A DNA stretch of 64,000 bases from an uncultured Acidimicrobiia bacterium (GTDB lineage: Bacteria; Actinomycetota; Acidimicrobiia; Spongiisociales; Spongiisociaceae), in NCBI GenBank assembly GCA_958295745.1, contig OY282370.1:186001-250000 (forward strand), written 5' to 3'. Of the stretch, positions 42,554 to 50,743 are shown piece after piece. Position 1 is the stretch's first letter; the number at the start of each line of letters is the position of its first letter. A program made the translations under genes and the position numbers. The notes below the pieces were generated by a model. The model worked only from the letters and a program-made list of their open reading frames with translations. It ran no database searches and was not told the origin of the DNA.

Positions 42554-43210
42554 TCATCGATCAGCCTCCTCGCGGTTCATCTCGTCGGCCCAAGCCTCGA
42601 ATATGAGAGCCACGGTAGTAGCGCCGGGGTCCTGATATCCCAGGCTGCGGTCCGGTGCGTAGCGGGCCCGGCCCGCCTTGGGCGGCATACCGGCGGTCGA
42701 AACGGCGCCCCGGCGGGCGGCCCTCGCCGCGGCCGACATGACCCCGGCCAGGGCCTCCCCCGCCTCGAGCGCTGCCCCGGCGCCCTCGACCGCCGGGGCT
42801 AGGGCGTCCAGCATCGTCTTGTGGCCCGGCTCGGCCCTTCCCAACCTCATGACCCGGGCCGTTCCCTTCCCCAGGGCGGCCACGAAGTCGGACGCGTCCG
42901 GCTCGGCAATCCCGGACAGGCGGCCGGCCGCCGCCCCGAAGAACGCCCCGAACAGCGCTCCGGCGGCGCCCCCAACGGTCTCGTGGAAGGCTCCCCCGGT
43001 GGTGCGGAAAACCCCGGCCGCGCCGCGGTCGTCCTGCCCGCCGATCCGGCGCCCGGCCTCGGCGAGAGCTTCGGCCATGTTCACGCCGTGGTCGCCGTCG
43101 CCGGCCACCGCATCCAGACGGGACAGCTCGTCCTGGTGTTCGGCCACCCGGCGGGAGGCCGAGACGATCATTCGGGCGGCCAGGCTGCGGTCCATCGATG
43201 TAACCGCCAT
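42554..43210 (-). CDS. dhaL: Dihydroxyacetone kinase subunit L (DhaL)
   Basis: A 218-residue all-helical nucleotide-binding subunit. VAGDGDHGVNM carries the magnesium-binding aspartates, GGAAGALFGAFFGAAAG the helix around the ADP site, and GHKTMLDAL and PDRSLGYQDPGATTVA the conserved C-terminal half. It supplies ADP/ATP chemistry to DhaK. DAK-family pairs act on dihydroxyacetone or on tetruloses in polyol pathways. No DhaM phosphocarrier is present, so the ATP-dependent mode is likelier. Confidence 0.9.
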   Translation of the reverse strand: MAVTSMDRSLAARMIVSASRRVAEHQDELSRLDAVAGDGDHGVNMAEALAEAGRRIGGQDDRGAAGVFRTTGGAFHETVGGAAGALFGAFFGAAAGRLSGIAEPDASDFVAALGKGTARVMRLGRAEPGHKTMLDALAPAVEGAGAALEAGEALAGVMSAAARAARRGAVSTAGMPPKAGRARYAPDRSLGYQDPGATTVALIFEAWADEMNREEADR

Positions 43211-43227
43211 GGTCGTCTTCGATCCCC

Positions 43228-44232
43228 TCACATCGTGAACCCCGCCCCGCGGGCGGGGGCGTCGTACAGATCGAGCATCTCGTCGTCCATGCTGCATAGC
43301 GCGAACGCGAAGCCGGCCTGGTCCAGAGTGGTGGCGTACGGTCCGATCCACGACCGGACCACTTCGATCCCCCTGTCCGCTAGGGCGGCCCGCGCCCCCC
43401 GGTAGAGGATGGACAGCTCCATCAGCGTGAGCGAACCGGCGTTGTTCAGCAGCAGGCCGACCCGGGCGCCGGGACCCGGCTCGGCGTCGTCCACCAGCCG
43501 CCCGATCATCATCTCCGAGATATCGTCCGCCCCCGCCTCCTCGCCGAGGCGGGTTCCCGGCTCCCCGTGCACTCCCATCCCCACCGAGACCGAGGTGTCT
43601 TCGGGGTCCCCGAGGGGCTGGCCGCTGATCGGGTGGGCCACCGTGCCGAGCGCCGCCGACAGCGACCGGGTGTTGTCCCTCACCCTCCGGGCCATCTCTG
43701 CGCACGCCGGCAGCGCCCCGCCCCGTTCGGCCAGCGCCCCGACGATCTTCCACACGAAGAACAGGCCCGCCCCGCCCCGCCGCTCGGTGCTCCGGTCCTT
43801 GGGGGCCGACGCCACATCGTCGTAGAGGACCACCATCTCGACGCCGTCGATTCCCTCGTCCTCGGCCTCGGCGACGGCCAAGGAGGCGTTCATGATGTCG
43901 CCGGTGTGGCTGGAGACCAGCAGCAGTACGCCCCCGCCGCGATCGGCGGCGGCGATGCCTTCCAGTATCCCGCCGGGTCCCGGCGAGGAAAAGATCGGCC
44001 CGGGTACGTTCACATCCAGCAGCCCCTCGCCCACCCAGCCGATCATGGCGGGTTCGTGCCCCGAGCCGTTGCCGATCACCAACCCGACCCGGCCCTCCGG
44101 TTTGGGGACCGCCCGCACCACCAAGGCGCCGGACAGCCGGATTATGTCGGCGTGGGCCGCCGCATAACCCTCCAGCATCTCCTGGACCGCCCGGCGGGGT
44201 TGGTTGAAGAACCGCCGGGTGCGGATGCTCAT
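43228..44232 (-). CDS. dhaK: Dihydroxyacetone kinase subunit K (DhaK)
   Basis: A 334-residue substrate-binding subunit. GNGSGHEPAMIGWVGEGLLD is the ligand loop, LVSSHTGDIMNASLA the central strand, and GMGVHGEPGTRLGE contains the histidine that forms the hemiaminal with the ketone. VGLLLNNAGSLTLMEL is typical of the C-terminal domain. It overlaps the epimerase gene by four bases and is followed by dhaL after 17 bases. The neighbouring isomerase, epimerase and aldolase suggest a ketose substrate rather than plain dihydroxyacetone (inference). Confidence 0.92.
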   Translation of the reverse strand: MSIRTRRFFNQPRRAVQEMLEGYAAAHADIIRLSGALVVRAVPKPEGRVGLVIGNGSGHEPAMIGWVGEGLLDVNVPGPIFSSPGPGGILEGIAAADRGGGVLLLVSSHTGDIMNASLAVAEAEDEGIDGVEMVVLYDDVASAPKDRSTERRGGAGLFFVWKIVGALAERGGALPACAEMARRVRDNTRSLSAALGTVAHPISGQPLGDPEDTSVSVGMGVHGEPGTRLGEEAGADDISEMMIGRLVDDAEPGPGARVGLLLNNAGSLTLMELSILYRGARAALADRGIEVVRSWIGPYATTLDQAGFAFALCSMDDEMLDLYDAPARGAGFTM

Positions 44233-45071
44233 GCGATGTTCTCCCTGATGAAGCGGGCCGCGTCGGCGGCGTCCCGGTCGAGGTCGTCGGAGAGATCCCG
44301 CCATGCGTAGGTGGCCCGGCCCGTCTCGGCGCCCGAGTTGGGGAAGGTCTCGAAGACCACCCAGCCGCCGTAGCCCGCCTCGTCGAGAGCCGTCTTGAAG
44401 GAGGCCCAGTCGATATGGCCGTACTGGGGGGCGCGGCGGTTGTTGGCCGCCGCCTGGACGTGGCCGATGCGCCCGGCCGCCAGGCGGACCGCCCCGGCCA
44501 GGTCGTCCTCCTCCATGTTCATGTGGAAGGTGTCGAGCTCGACCTCGACGGAGGGATGGTCCACCGAGTCGATGAAGTCCAGGCACTCGGCGACCGTGTT
44601 GAACATGAAGCTCTCGAAACGGTTCAGCACCTCGAGGCAGATGGTGACACCCAGCGCGGCGGCGTGTTCGGCCGCTTCGTGGAGCGACGCCGCCGAACGT
44701 TTCCGGCGGACGTCGAGATCGCCCTCGGGGAACCCCATCCACGGGGCGTAGGTCACACCTCCCAGGATCGGGCTCCCCAGCCGGGCCGCCTGATCGAGGC
44801 AGCGCCGGAGATGCTCCACCCCGGCGGCGCGCACACCGGCGTCTGGGCTCGAGATGTCCATCTCCGGGGTGAGGCCGGTGCTGCACAGGACGCTCAGGCC
44901 CAGAGACTCGGCGGTGCGGGCGATCCGCTCCACCCCGACGTCGACCCCGGCCACGAACGACATCTCCACCCCGTCGTAACCGGCCTCGGCCGCCTTGGCG
45001 AAAACCGAGGCCTGGTCGTCGTACCAGCTGTCCAGCCAGTAGAAGATCTCGATTCCGACCGGCCGGGTCAT
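44229..45071 (-). CDS. Sugar isomerase/epimerase, ketose 3-epimerase-like
   Basis: A 280-residue AP endonuclease 2-family TIM barrel. The four metal ligands of the D-tagatose/D-psicose 3-epimerase group can be placed: Glu in CLEVLNRFE, Asp in ELDTFHMNM, His in GHVQAAANN and Glu in VVFETF. The AAANNRRAPQYGHIDW stretch is also typical. It would interconvert ketose C3 epimers. It overlaps the DUF35 gene upstream and dhaK downstream, both by four bases. Confidence 0.88.
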   Translation of the reverse strand: MTRPVGIEIFYWLDSWYDDQASVFAKAAEAGYDGVEMSFVAGVDVGVERIARTAESLGLSVLCSTGLTPEMDISSPDAGVRAAGVEHLRRCLDQAARLGSPILGGVTYAPWMGFPEGDLDVRRKRSAASLHEAAEHAAALGVTICLEVLNRFESFMFNTVAECLDFIDSVDHPSVEVELDTFHMNMEEDDLAGAVRLAAGRIGHVQAAANNRRAPQYGHIDWASFKTALDEAGYGGWVVFETFPNSGAETGRATYAWRDLSDDLDRDAADAARFIRENIA

Positions 45072-45544
45072 GCGGCCCTCCCTTCGATCTCGAACGCCGC
45101 CCTCAGCAGAGGGTGGGCGGGGACCCCTTCCATGAACTTCACGGCTACCACCGTACCTTTCTCCGGTATCCGGTCGCCCAGCACCCTGTGGGTGATACCT
45201 CCTTCCACCCCGTCCAGGCGTATCGAGGCGAGCAGGTAGGGCGCCTCCACGCCGCCGAAGGGCGGGGGGATGTGAACGCGGGTGGCGGCGGTTACCGTCC
45301 CGGTCCCGGGCAGGTCGTACCAGGCGGTTTCCGCCAGATCGACCGGGCAGAACGGGCGGGGGGGAAACCACGCCGCCCCGCACCCGTCGCAGCGGGTGGC
45401 CCTCAGGACGCCCTGGTCGATCCCCCGATAGAAAGGGTCGGCGAACCCGGCCGTATGGCGGTAGCGCTGCGACATCTCGATATGGAACAGGGAGGTCGGC
45501 CGCCCCGCCCTACTCACACCGCGCTCCACGCCGTGCACCCGCAT
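45068..45544 (-). CDS. DUF35 Zn-ribbon/OB-fold protein
   Basis: A 158-residue protein with a rubredoxin-like zinc ribbon (CDGCGAAWFPPRPFC) followed by an OB-fold (GTGTVTAATRVHI, APYLLASIRLDGVEGG, VVAVKFMEG). Such proteins are obligate partners of thiolase-fold enzymes, for example ChsH2-DUF35 with the aldolase Ltp2. ATG 45544 is behind TTGGAG; an internal ATG (MSQRYRH) would give a shorter form. It sits 47 bases after the thiolase-like gene. Confidence 0.85.
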   Translation of the reverse strand: MRVHGVERGVSRAGRPTSLFHIEMSQRYRHTAGFADPFYRGIDQGVLRATRCDGCGAAWFPPRPFCPVDLAETAWYDLPGTGTVTAATRVHIPPPFGGVEAPYLLASIRLDGVEGGITHRVLGDRIPEKGTVVAVKFMEGVPAHPLLRAAFEIEGRAA

Positions 45545-45591
45545 CAGACGGGCGGCTCCAAGGACGGGGGCGGGCAGCTGGAACCATCCAT

Positions 45592-46818
45592 CTAGGCCGC
45601 CCTCCCGAAGACGTTCACCACGCTGAGGGCGCCGACCCCGGCGTGGGTGTCCGTAATCCCGATCCGGGCGTCCGGCACCGCCCTGGGGCCCGCCGCCTCG
45701 CCTCGGAGCTGGGCGACGATCTCCACCGCCTGGGCGATCCCGGTGGCGCCCACCGCCGAGCCCCGTCCGAGCAGGCCGCCCGAGGTGTTGACCGGCGTCT
45801 GCCCGCCGAGGTCGAACCGCCCTTCGGCCGCCGCCGGGCCGCCCTTGCCCACCGGGCACAACCCCAGGTCCTCGTATGCTTGGAGCTCCGCTCCGCTGAA
45901 GGAGTCGTACACCTCGGCCACATCTATCTCGTCTGCGGGGTCGTCGAGGCCCGCCGACCGGTAGGCCTGCTCGGCGGCCCGGCGCTTGGCCGCGAAGTGG
46001 GGGAACATGTCATCGGGGCGGTCGGACAGGCGGGGATGGTCGGTCGCCGAACCCGTACCCAGGACCGCCACCGGGGGGCGGTCCCCGAAGGTGGAGGCAT
46101 GCCGCTCGGCCCAGTCCCCGGTCGCCAGGAGGACGGCGGCGGCGCCGTCGCTGAGCAGGCTCGCATCGAGCAGCCGGTAGGGATCCGACAACGGCCTCGA
46201 CGCCAGCACGTCGTCCACGGTGATGGACATGCCCTTGTGGGCGTAGGGGTTGTCGAGGGCCATGCGGCGGTTCTTGACGGCCACGGCGGCGAACTGTTCG
46301 GGGGTGGTGCCGTAACGCCGCATGTGTTCGGTGATCATCAGGGCGTAGGGGGCGGCGAAGGTCCCGAAGACGGGCGTCTCCCACTCGAAATCGGCCGACA
46401 TGGCCAGTATCTCGGAGGCGGTGGAACGGTCCACGGAGCGGCCGTTGGCCTCTCCTCCGAACACGAGGACGGAGCGGGCAGCGCCCGAGCCCAAGGCCAT
46501 CACGGCCGTCCGTATGGCGAGGGCGCCGGTGGCGCCGCCCCCCTCGACCCGCACCGCGGGCTTGCCCACCAGCCCCACGGCCTCGTGCAGTACGTGTCCG
46601 AGGCTCATCTGGCGGTTGAAGTGGTCGCTTTCGTAGGCGGCCACCCCCATATCGACGGCCGCGGCGCCCGCGCCGGCGTCGATCAGGGCCGATCGGGCCG
46701 CCTCGACCACCATGTCCCGCACGGTCGCATCGTCCCGAAACCCCGCGAACGGCGTCATGCCGACGCCGACCACGAACACCCGGTCACCCGCGTCCCGCCG
46801 CCGGGTTGGTCCGTTCAC
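45592..46818 (-). CDS. Thiolase-fold protein (SCP-x/Ltp2-like) lacking the catalytic cysteine
   Basis: A 408-residue thiolase-superfamily member with VFVVGVGMTPF at the start, EGGGATGALAIRTA in the nucleophile loop, YDSFSGAELQAYEDLG and GSAVGATGIAQAVE. The position of the usual Cys in VEGACASG is Gly95 here, the usual His of the HDCF motif is Tyr, and the GHPxGATG histidine is Ser. Claisen chemistry is therefore unlikely. With the adjacent DUF35 gene it resembles Ltp2-type acyl-CoA retro-aldolases. GTG start overlaps the sulfatase stop as GTGA. Confidence 0.85.
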   Translation of the reverse strand: MNGPTRRRDAGDRVFVVGVGMTPFAGFRDDATVRDMVVEAARSALIDAGAGAAAVDMGVAAYESDHFNRQMSLGHVLHEAVGLVGKPAVRVEGGGATGALAIRTAVMALGSGAARSVLVFGGEANGRSVDRSTASEILAMSADFEWETPVFGTFAAPYALMITEHMRRYGTTPEQFAAVAVKNRRMALDNPYAHKGMSITVDDVLASRPLSDPYRLLDASLLSDGAAAVLLATGDWAERHASTFGDRPPVAVLGTGSATDHPRLSDRPDDMFPHFAAKRRAAEQAYRSAGLDDPADEIDVAEVYDSFSGAELQAYEDLGLCPVGKGGPAAAEGRFDLGGQTPVNTSGGLLGRGSAVGATGIAQAVEIVAQLRGEAAGPRAVPDARIGITDTHAGVGALSVVNVFGRAA

Positions 46819-49076
46819 GGCGCCCCGAGCTCGAAGTCGACCCGCTCGAGGCCTCCGCTGAAGGCATATTCCCCCTCGTATGAGCTGCTGACCGGCGAGA
46901 GAGTATCGGCGCCGACGCTCAACGAACCCCACGAGATCATGCCGCGGGCCATATCGGCCATGGCCAGCTCGCCCAGCACCGTTCCGTCCGCCTCCAGGCG
47001 CCCCACGCCCCGGCAGCCGCCGGTTCGCTCGAACCGGAAGGACAGGGTGCGGGTTCCGGGGGCCAAGGGGACCGAGGAGGCCAACGTCTGGCGGTTCCCG
47101 AGATAGCAGTACTCGAACACGAGGCGCCCGCCCCTGACATACAGCACATAGCCGCCGCTCACGTCGCCCACCGCCACCAGCACCCCCTCGTCGGATTCGT
47201 CCAGCGGATCGATCCGGGCGGTGATCGAGAAGGAACGGTCGAAGATCAGGGGCGTGACGCCGCCCGGGACCCGCACCGAACCGCCCAGATAGGTGAAGGT
47301 GTCCCTGGCCCGCGGGGAGCCGGGCGTCTGGAAGGTCGAGGCCCGGACGGCCAGGTAGCGGTCGTCGAGGGGAAACACGGAGTACCGGCCCGCCTCCTCC
47401 GACCACTGCCCGACCAGCTCCTGGAGCTTCTCGGGATGGCCGGCGGCCACGTCGCGGCATTCCGAGAAATCCGAGTCTATGTGATACAGCTCCCAGGGGT
47501 CGTCCTCGAAGGGCTCGTTGCGCCGGTGCCGGGTGAGCGCCTTCCATCCGTCCTGCCACATGGCCCGGTGGCCGATCATCTCGAAGTACTGCCGATCCCG
47601 CGGCGGCGGGGAGTCCGGGTCGTCGAGCACCCCCCGGATGCTGGCGCCGTGGTAGGGCATCTGGGCCACCCCCCCATACGAGGCCTGCGGCGCCACCCCG
47701 GCCAGGTCCAGGAGGGTGGGGGCGATGTCGATGGCGTGCAGGAACTGGGACCGCACCCCGCCGGTGTCGGACAGACCCTGCGGCCAGGAGATGACGAGCG
47801 GGGTCCGGACGCCGCCCGCGTAGGTGTTCTGCTTGTACCACCGCAGGGGGGTGTTGGCCGCCTGGGCCCATCCCCACGGGATGTTGGTCTGGGAGTGGGG
47901 GCCGCCGATCGTGTCGAACCGCTCCAGGTTGAAATCCACCGTGCAGAATCGGTCCTCCTCGTAGGTCACGATGTCGGCGCCCCCGTCGGGGCCGCCCTCC
48001 TGGCTGGCTCCGTTGTCGGACAGGACCACCAGGATGGTGTTGTCGAGCCGGCCGATCGAATCGAGGAAGTCCACCAGCCTGCCCAGCTGCGCATCGGTGT
48101 GATCGAGCATGGCGGCGTAGGCCTCCTGGAAACGGGCGAACAGCCGCTGCTGGTCCGGTGTCAGATCCGCCCATTCCTCCACCCCGGGGTTGAGGGGCGC
48201 CAAGACCGCATCCGGGGGGACCACCCCCAGATCCTTCTGCTGTTCGAACCGGCGCCGGCGGATCACATCCCACCCTTCGTCGTAGCAACCCCGGTACTTG
48301 TCGAGATACTCCCGGGGCGCCTGGTGCGGGCAGTGGGCCGTCCCGAAGGCCGCGTAGAGGAAGAAGGGCTGCTCCGGTTTGACCGAAACCTGGTCCCTCA
48401 CGTAGTCGATGGCGTGATCGATGAGGTCTTCGGTCAGGTGGTAGCCGTCCTCGGGCCTTCCCGGCGGATCCACCCGGTGGTTGTCCTCGACGACATCCGG
48501 GTAGAAGTGGTCGGTCAGCGCATCCAGGAACCCGTAGTAGCGCCCGAACCCGCGGCCGAGGGGCCACTGATCGTAGGGTCCGGCGGCGGTCGTCTCTTCG
48601 AGCGGGGCCAGATGCCATTTGCCCACCGCCAAGGAGGCGTAACCGGCGTGCCGGAGCACCTCGGCGAGGGTGGCGGCCGATTCCGTCACCCGGCCGCGGT
48701 ATCCGGGGAAGCCGGAATCCACATTGGAGAGGTAGGCCATGCCGACGCTGTGGTGGTTGCGGCCGGTGAGCAGGCAGGCCCGGGTCGGCGAGCAGAGCGG
48801 GGTGACGTTGAAATCGTTGAACCGCAGCCCCCGCTCGGCCAGGGTGTCGATCACCGGCGTGTCGATCTCCGCCCCGTAGCACCCGAGACCCGCAAAGCCG
48901 ACGTCGTCGAGGACCACCACCACGATGTCCGGCTTGCCCCGGGCGTCGTTCTCGACCGGCGGCCACCACGGCGCCGAATCCCGGAAGTCGGATCCGATGA
49001 CGCCCCTGAAATCCTCTGCGGGTGAACCCGGCGCCGCCTGTTCTTCCCTGCCGGATGAGGTGCTGGCAGATGTCAT
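46815..49076 (-). CDS. Type I (formylglycine-dependent) sulfatase
   Basis: A 753-residue arylsulfatase-family enzyme that hydrolyses sulfate esters. The metal aspartates are Asp57-Asp58 in VVVLDDVGF, and the modified residue is Cys95 in NVTPLCSPTRACLLTGRN, a perfect C-x-P-x-R site. GKWHLAP and LVVLSDNGASQEGG provide other active-site residues. The C-terminal 200 residues form a beta-rich domain. No signal peptide is seen, so it may act in the cytosol on imported substrate. It starts the leftward 21-gene block; the formylglycine-generating enzyme is encoded at 22752-23687. Confidence 0.92.
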   Translation of the reverse strand: MTSASTSSGREEQAAPGSPAEDFRGVIGSDFRDSAPWWPPVENDARGKPDIVVVVLDDVGFAGLGCYGAEIDTPVIDTLAERGLRFNDFNVTPLCSPTRACLLTGRNHHSVGMAYLSNVDSGFPGYRGRVTESAATLAEVLRHAGYASLAVGKWHLAPLEETTAAGPYDQWPLGRGFGRYYGFLDALTDHFYPDVVEDNHRVDPPGRPEDGYHLTEDLIDHAIDYVRDQVSVKPEQPFFLYAAFGTAHCPHQAPREYLDKYRGCYDEGWDVIRRRRFEQQKDLGVVPPDAVLAPLNPGVEEWADLTPDQQRLFARFQEAYAAMLDHTDAQLGRLVDFLDSIGRLDNTILVVLSDNGASQEGGPDGGADIVTYEEDRFCTVDFNLERFDTIGGPHSQTNIPWGWAQAANTPLRWYKQNTYAGGVRTPLVISWPQGLSDTGGVRSQFLHAIDIAPTLLDLAGVAPQASYGGVAQMPYHGASIRGVLDDPDSPPPRDRQYFEMIGHRAMWQDGWKALTRHRRNEPFEDDPWELYHIDSDFSECRDVAAGHPEKLQELVGQWSEEAGRYSVFPLDDRYLAVRASTFQTPGSPRARDTFTYLGGSVRVPGGVTPLIFDRSFSITARIDPLDESDEGVLVAVGDVSGGYVLYVRGGRLVFEYCYLGNRQTLASSVPLAPGTRTLSFRFERTGGCRGVGRLEADGTVLGELAMADMARGMISWGSLSVGADTLSPVSSSYEGEYAFSGGLERVDFELGAP

Positions 49077-49225
49077 TCGTTCATCGGGCCTTTCAAGGTA
49101 TCGGCGCCGCCGGTGGAACAGGCGCGAGCGGCGCGACGTCTCGCCTTCGGCATCGGCGGTAACCATACTCGCGTATGGGGCATCGTCCTTCCTGTTGCAG
49201 CACGCCGCCGGACGAGAGGAAACAG

Positions 49226-50155
49226 ATGGAACCCGTTCGGAGTTTCGGCGCCGGAGGCCGCACGGCGCCGCTCATACCCCGGGCGCTGGCCGCCGTTTGC
49301 CTGGCCTCGGCGGCCGCCGCCTGCGGGACCCCTGCCCCCGAACCGGCTGCCGTGATGCCGCCGCGGGCGGAACCAGCCCCGGCGGGCGGCGGCGAACCCG
49401 GCATGAACGAACCCGGCATGGGCATCTGGGCCGACGTGGTGCGGATCATCGACGGCGACACGCTGGTGATCTCCCTCGAAGGGGACGAGCACAGACTGCG
49501 TTTGATCGGGATCGACGCCCCGGAAACAGGTGAATGCCTGTCCCGGGAGGCCGGGATTCGTCTGGGGGAGCTGGCGTCGGTGACGGTGTGGATTGAAACC
49601 GACCGGCAGCCCTACGACCGGCACGGGCGGTTGCTGGCCTACCTGTGGGCGGAAGGCGATCTGGTCAACGAGCGGCTGGCGGCCGAAGGTCTGGCGGCCG
49701 CCCGGGCCTACGAACCGAACACGGCCCGCCAGCCGGCGCTGCAGGCAGCCGAAGACGCCGCCCGCCGCAGCCGGCTGGGGATGTGGGCGGACGGGGCCTG
49801 CGGCGCCCCGCCCCCGTTCGACATCGAGATAACCGAGATCCGTTGGAACCCGCCCGGCCCCGACGGAGACGACCTGAACGGCGAATACCTGGTGCTGACC
49901 AACCTGTCCGACCGGCCCGTAGACCTGAGTGGATTCACCCTGCGCGACGCATCGGCCTCCAACCGCTACCGGTTCCCGCCCGGCCGGGCGCTGCCCGCAC
50001 GCAGCCGGGTCACCGTCCACACCGGAAACGGACAGGACGGCCCCGACCGCCTGTATTGGGGAAGCGACCGGCCGATATGGAACAACGACGGCGACCGGGC
50101 CCTCCTGGTGGACCCCGCCGGAAACGCAGCCGCCGAATACTCCTATCGGGGCTGA
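49226..50155 (+). CDS. Lipoprotein with thermonuclease-like and lamin-tail domains
   Basis: A 309-residue exported protein. A basic N-terminus, hydrophobic stretch and lipobox (ASAAAACG) predict lipidation. Residues about 65-195 are a staphylococcal-nuclease fold: DVVRIIDGDTLVI with the calcium aspartates, LRLIGIDAPETGE with the catalytic Glu region, and YDRHGRLLAYLW with an Arg. Residues about 205-309 are a lamin-tail (LTD) beta domain (GEYLVLTNLSDRPVDLSGF). ATG 49226 is behind GAGAGGA. Probably degrades extracellular DNA, possibly for nutrient use. Confidence 0.85.
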   Translation: MEPVRSFGAGGRTAPLIPRALAAVCLASAAAACGTPAPEPAAVMPPRAEPAPAGGGEPGMNEPGMGIWADVVRIIDGDTLVISLEGDEHRLRLIGIDAPETGECLSREAGIRLGELASVTVWIETDRQPYDRHGRLLAYLWAEGDLVNERLAAEGLAAARAYEPNTARQPALQAAEDAARRSRLGMWADGACGAPPPFDIEITEIRWNPPGPDGDDLNGEYLVLTNLSDRPVDLSGFTLRDASASNRYRFPPGRALPARSRVTVHTGNGQDGPDRLYWGSDRPIWNNDGDRALLVDPAGNAAAEYSYRG

Positions 50156-50201
50156 CCCGCCCCCCGCCGCAGGGGAGACCGCCGCAGGGGGATCGGGCCG
50201 G

Positions 50202-50681
50202 TCAGACCCGCCGCCGGGACACCGCCCGCTCGGCCTCCCGCCGCATCTCGCGGGTCTTTATCTTCTGCCGCTTGTCGTAGCGGCGGGCCCCGCGGCCCAC
50301 CCCCAACCAGACCTTGACCCGCCCGCCCTTCCAGTACATCTCTACGGGCACGATGGCGAGGCCCCGCTCCCGGACCCGCCGGGTGATGCGGGCTATCTCA
50401 CCCGAATTGAGCAGCAGCTTGCGTTCCCGGGTGGGGTCGTGCCCCCCGTCGCGAGCCATCCGGTAGGGGGCGATATGCATGCCCGCCAGCCACACCTCCC
50501 CCCGCCTGACCAGGCCGTAAGCCTCTTTGAGCTGGGCTTGGCCCTCCCTGAGGCTCTTCACCTCCGATCCGGTCAGCACGATGCCCGCCTCGTACTCGTC
50601 CTCGAAGGTGTAGTCATACCGGGCGCGCCGGTTGGAGGCGATGACCGCCCGCCTGCCCTGTTTGCCCTGTTTGCGGCTCAT
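50202..50681 (-). CDS. smpB: SsrA-binding protein SmpB
   Basis: A 159-residue tmRNA partner that brings SsrA RNA to stalled ribosomes. VIASNRRARYDYTFEDEYEA, GIVLTGSEVKSLREGQAQL and WLAGMHIAPYRMA are diagnostic, as is the basic tail with GARRYDKRQKIKTREM. It is the last gene of the ftsE-ftsX-M23-smpB run, as in other Actinobacteria. I did not find tmRNA itself in the window. Confidence 0.97.
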   Translation of the reverse strand: MSRKQGKQGRRAVIASNRRARYDYTFEDEYEAGIVLTGSEVKSLREGQAQLKEAYGLVRRGEVWLAGMHIAPYRMARDGGHDPTRERKLLLNSGEIARITRRVRERGLAIVPVEMYWKGGRVKVWLGVGRGARRYDKRQKIKTREMRREAERAVSRRRV

Positions 50682-50743
50682 CTCTCGGCTCTCCCGCCTC
50701 TGTTCACAACACGGCCGTCCGCCCGTCCGGGCCCCGGCCCCCC

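Noticed and set aside
45592-48969. An open frame of 1125 codons on the minus strand covering both thiolase-like and sulfatase regions
   Set aside because: Only the last 408 codons resemble a protein family; the upstream part is an out-of-frame reading of the sulfatase gene. It is not a fusion.
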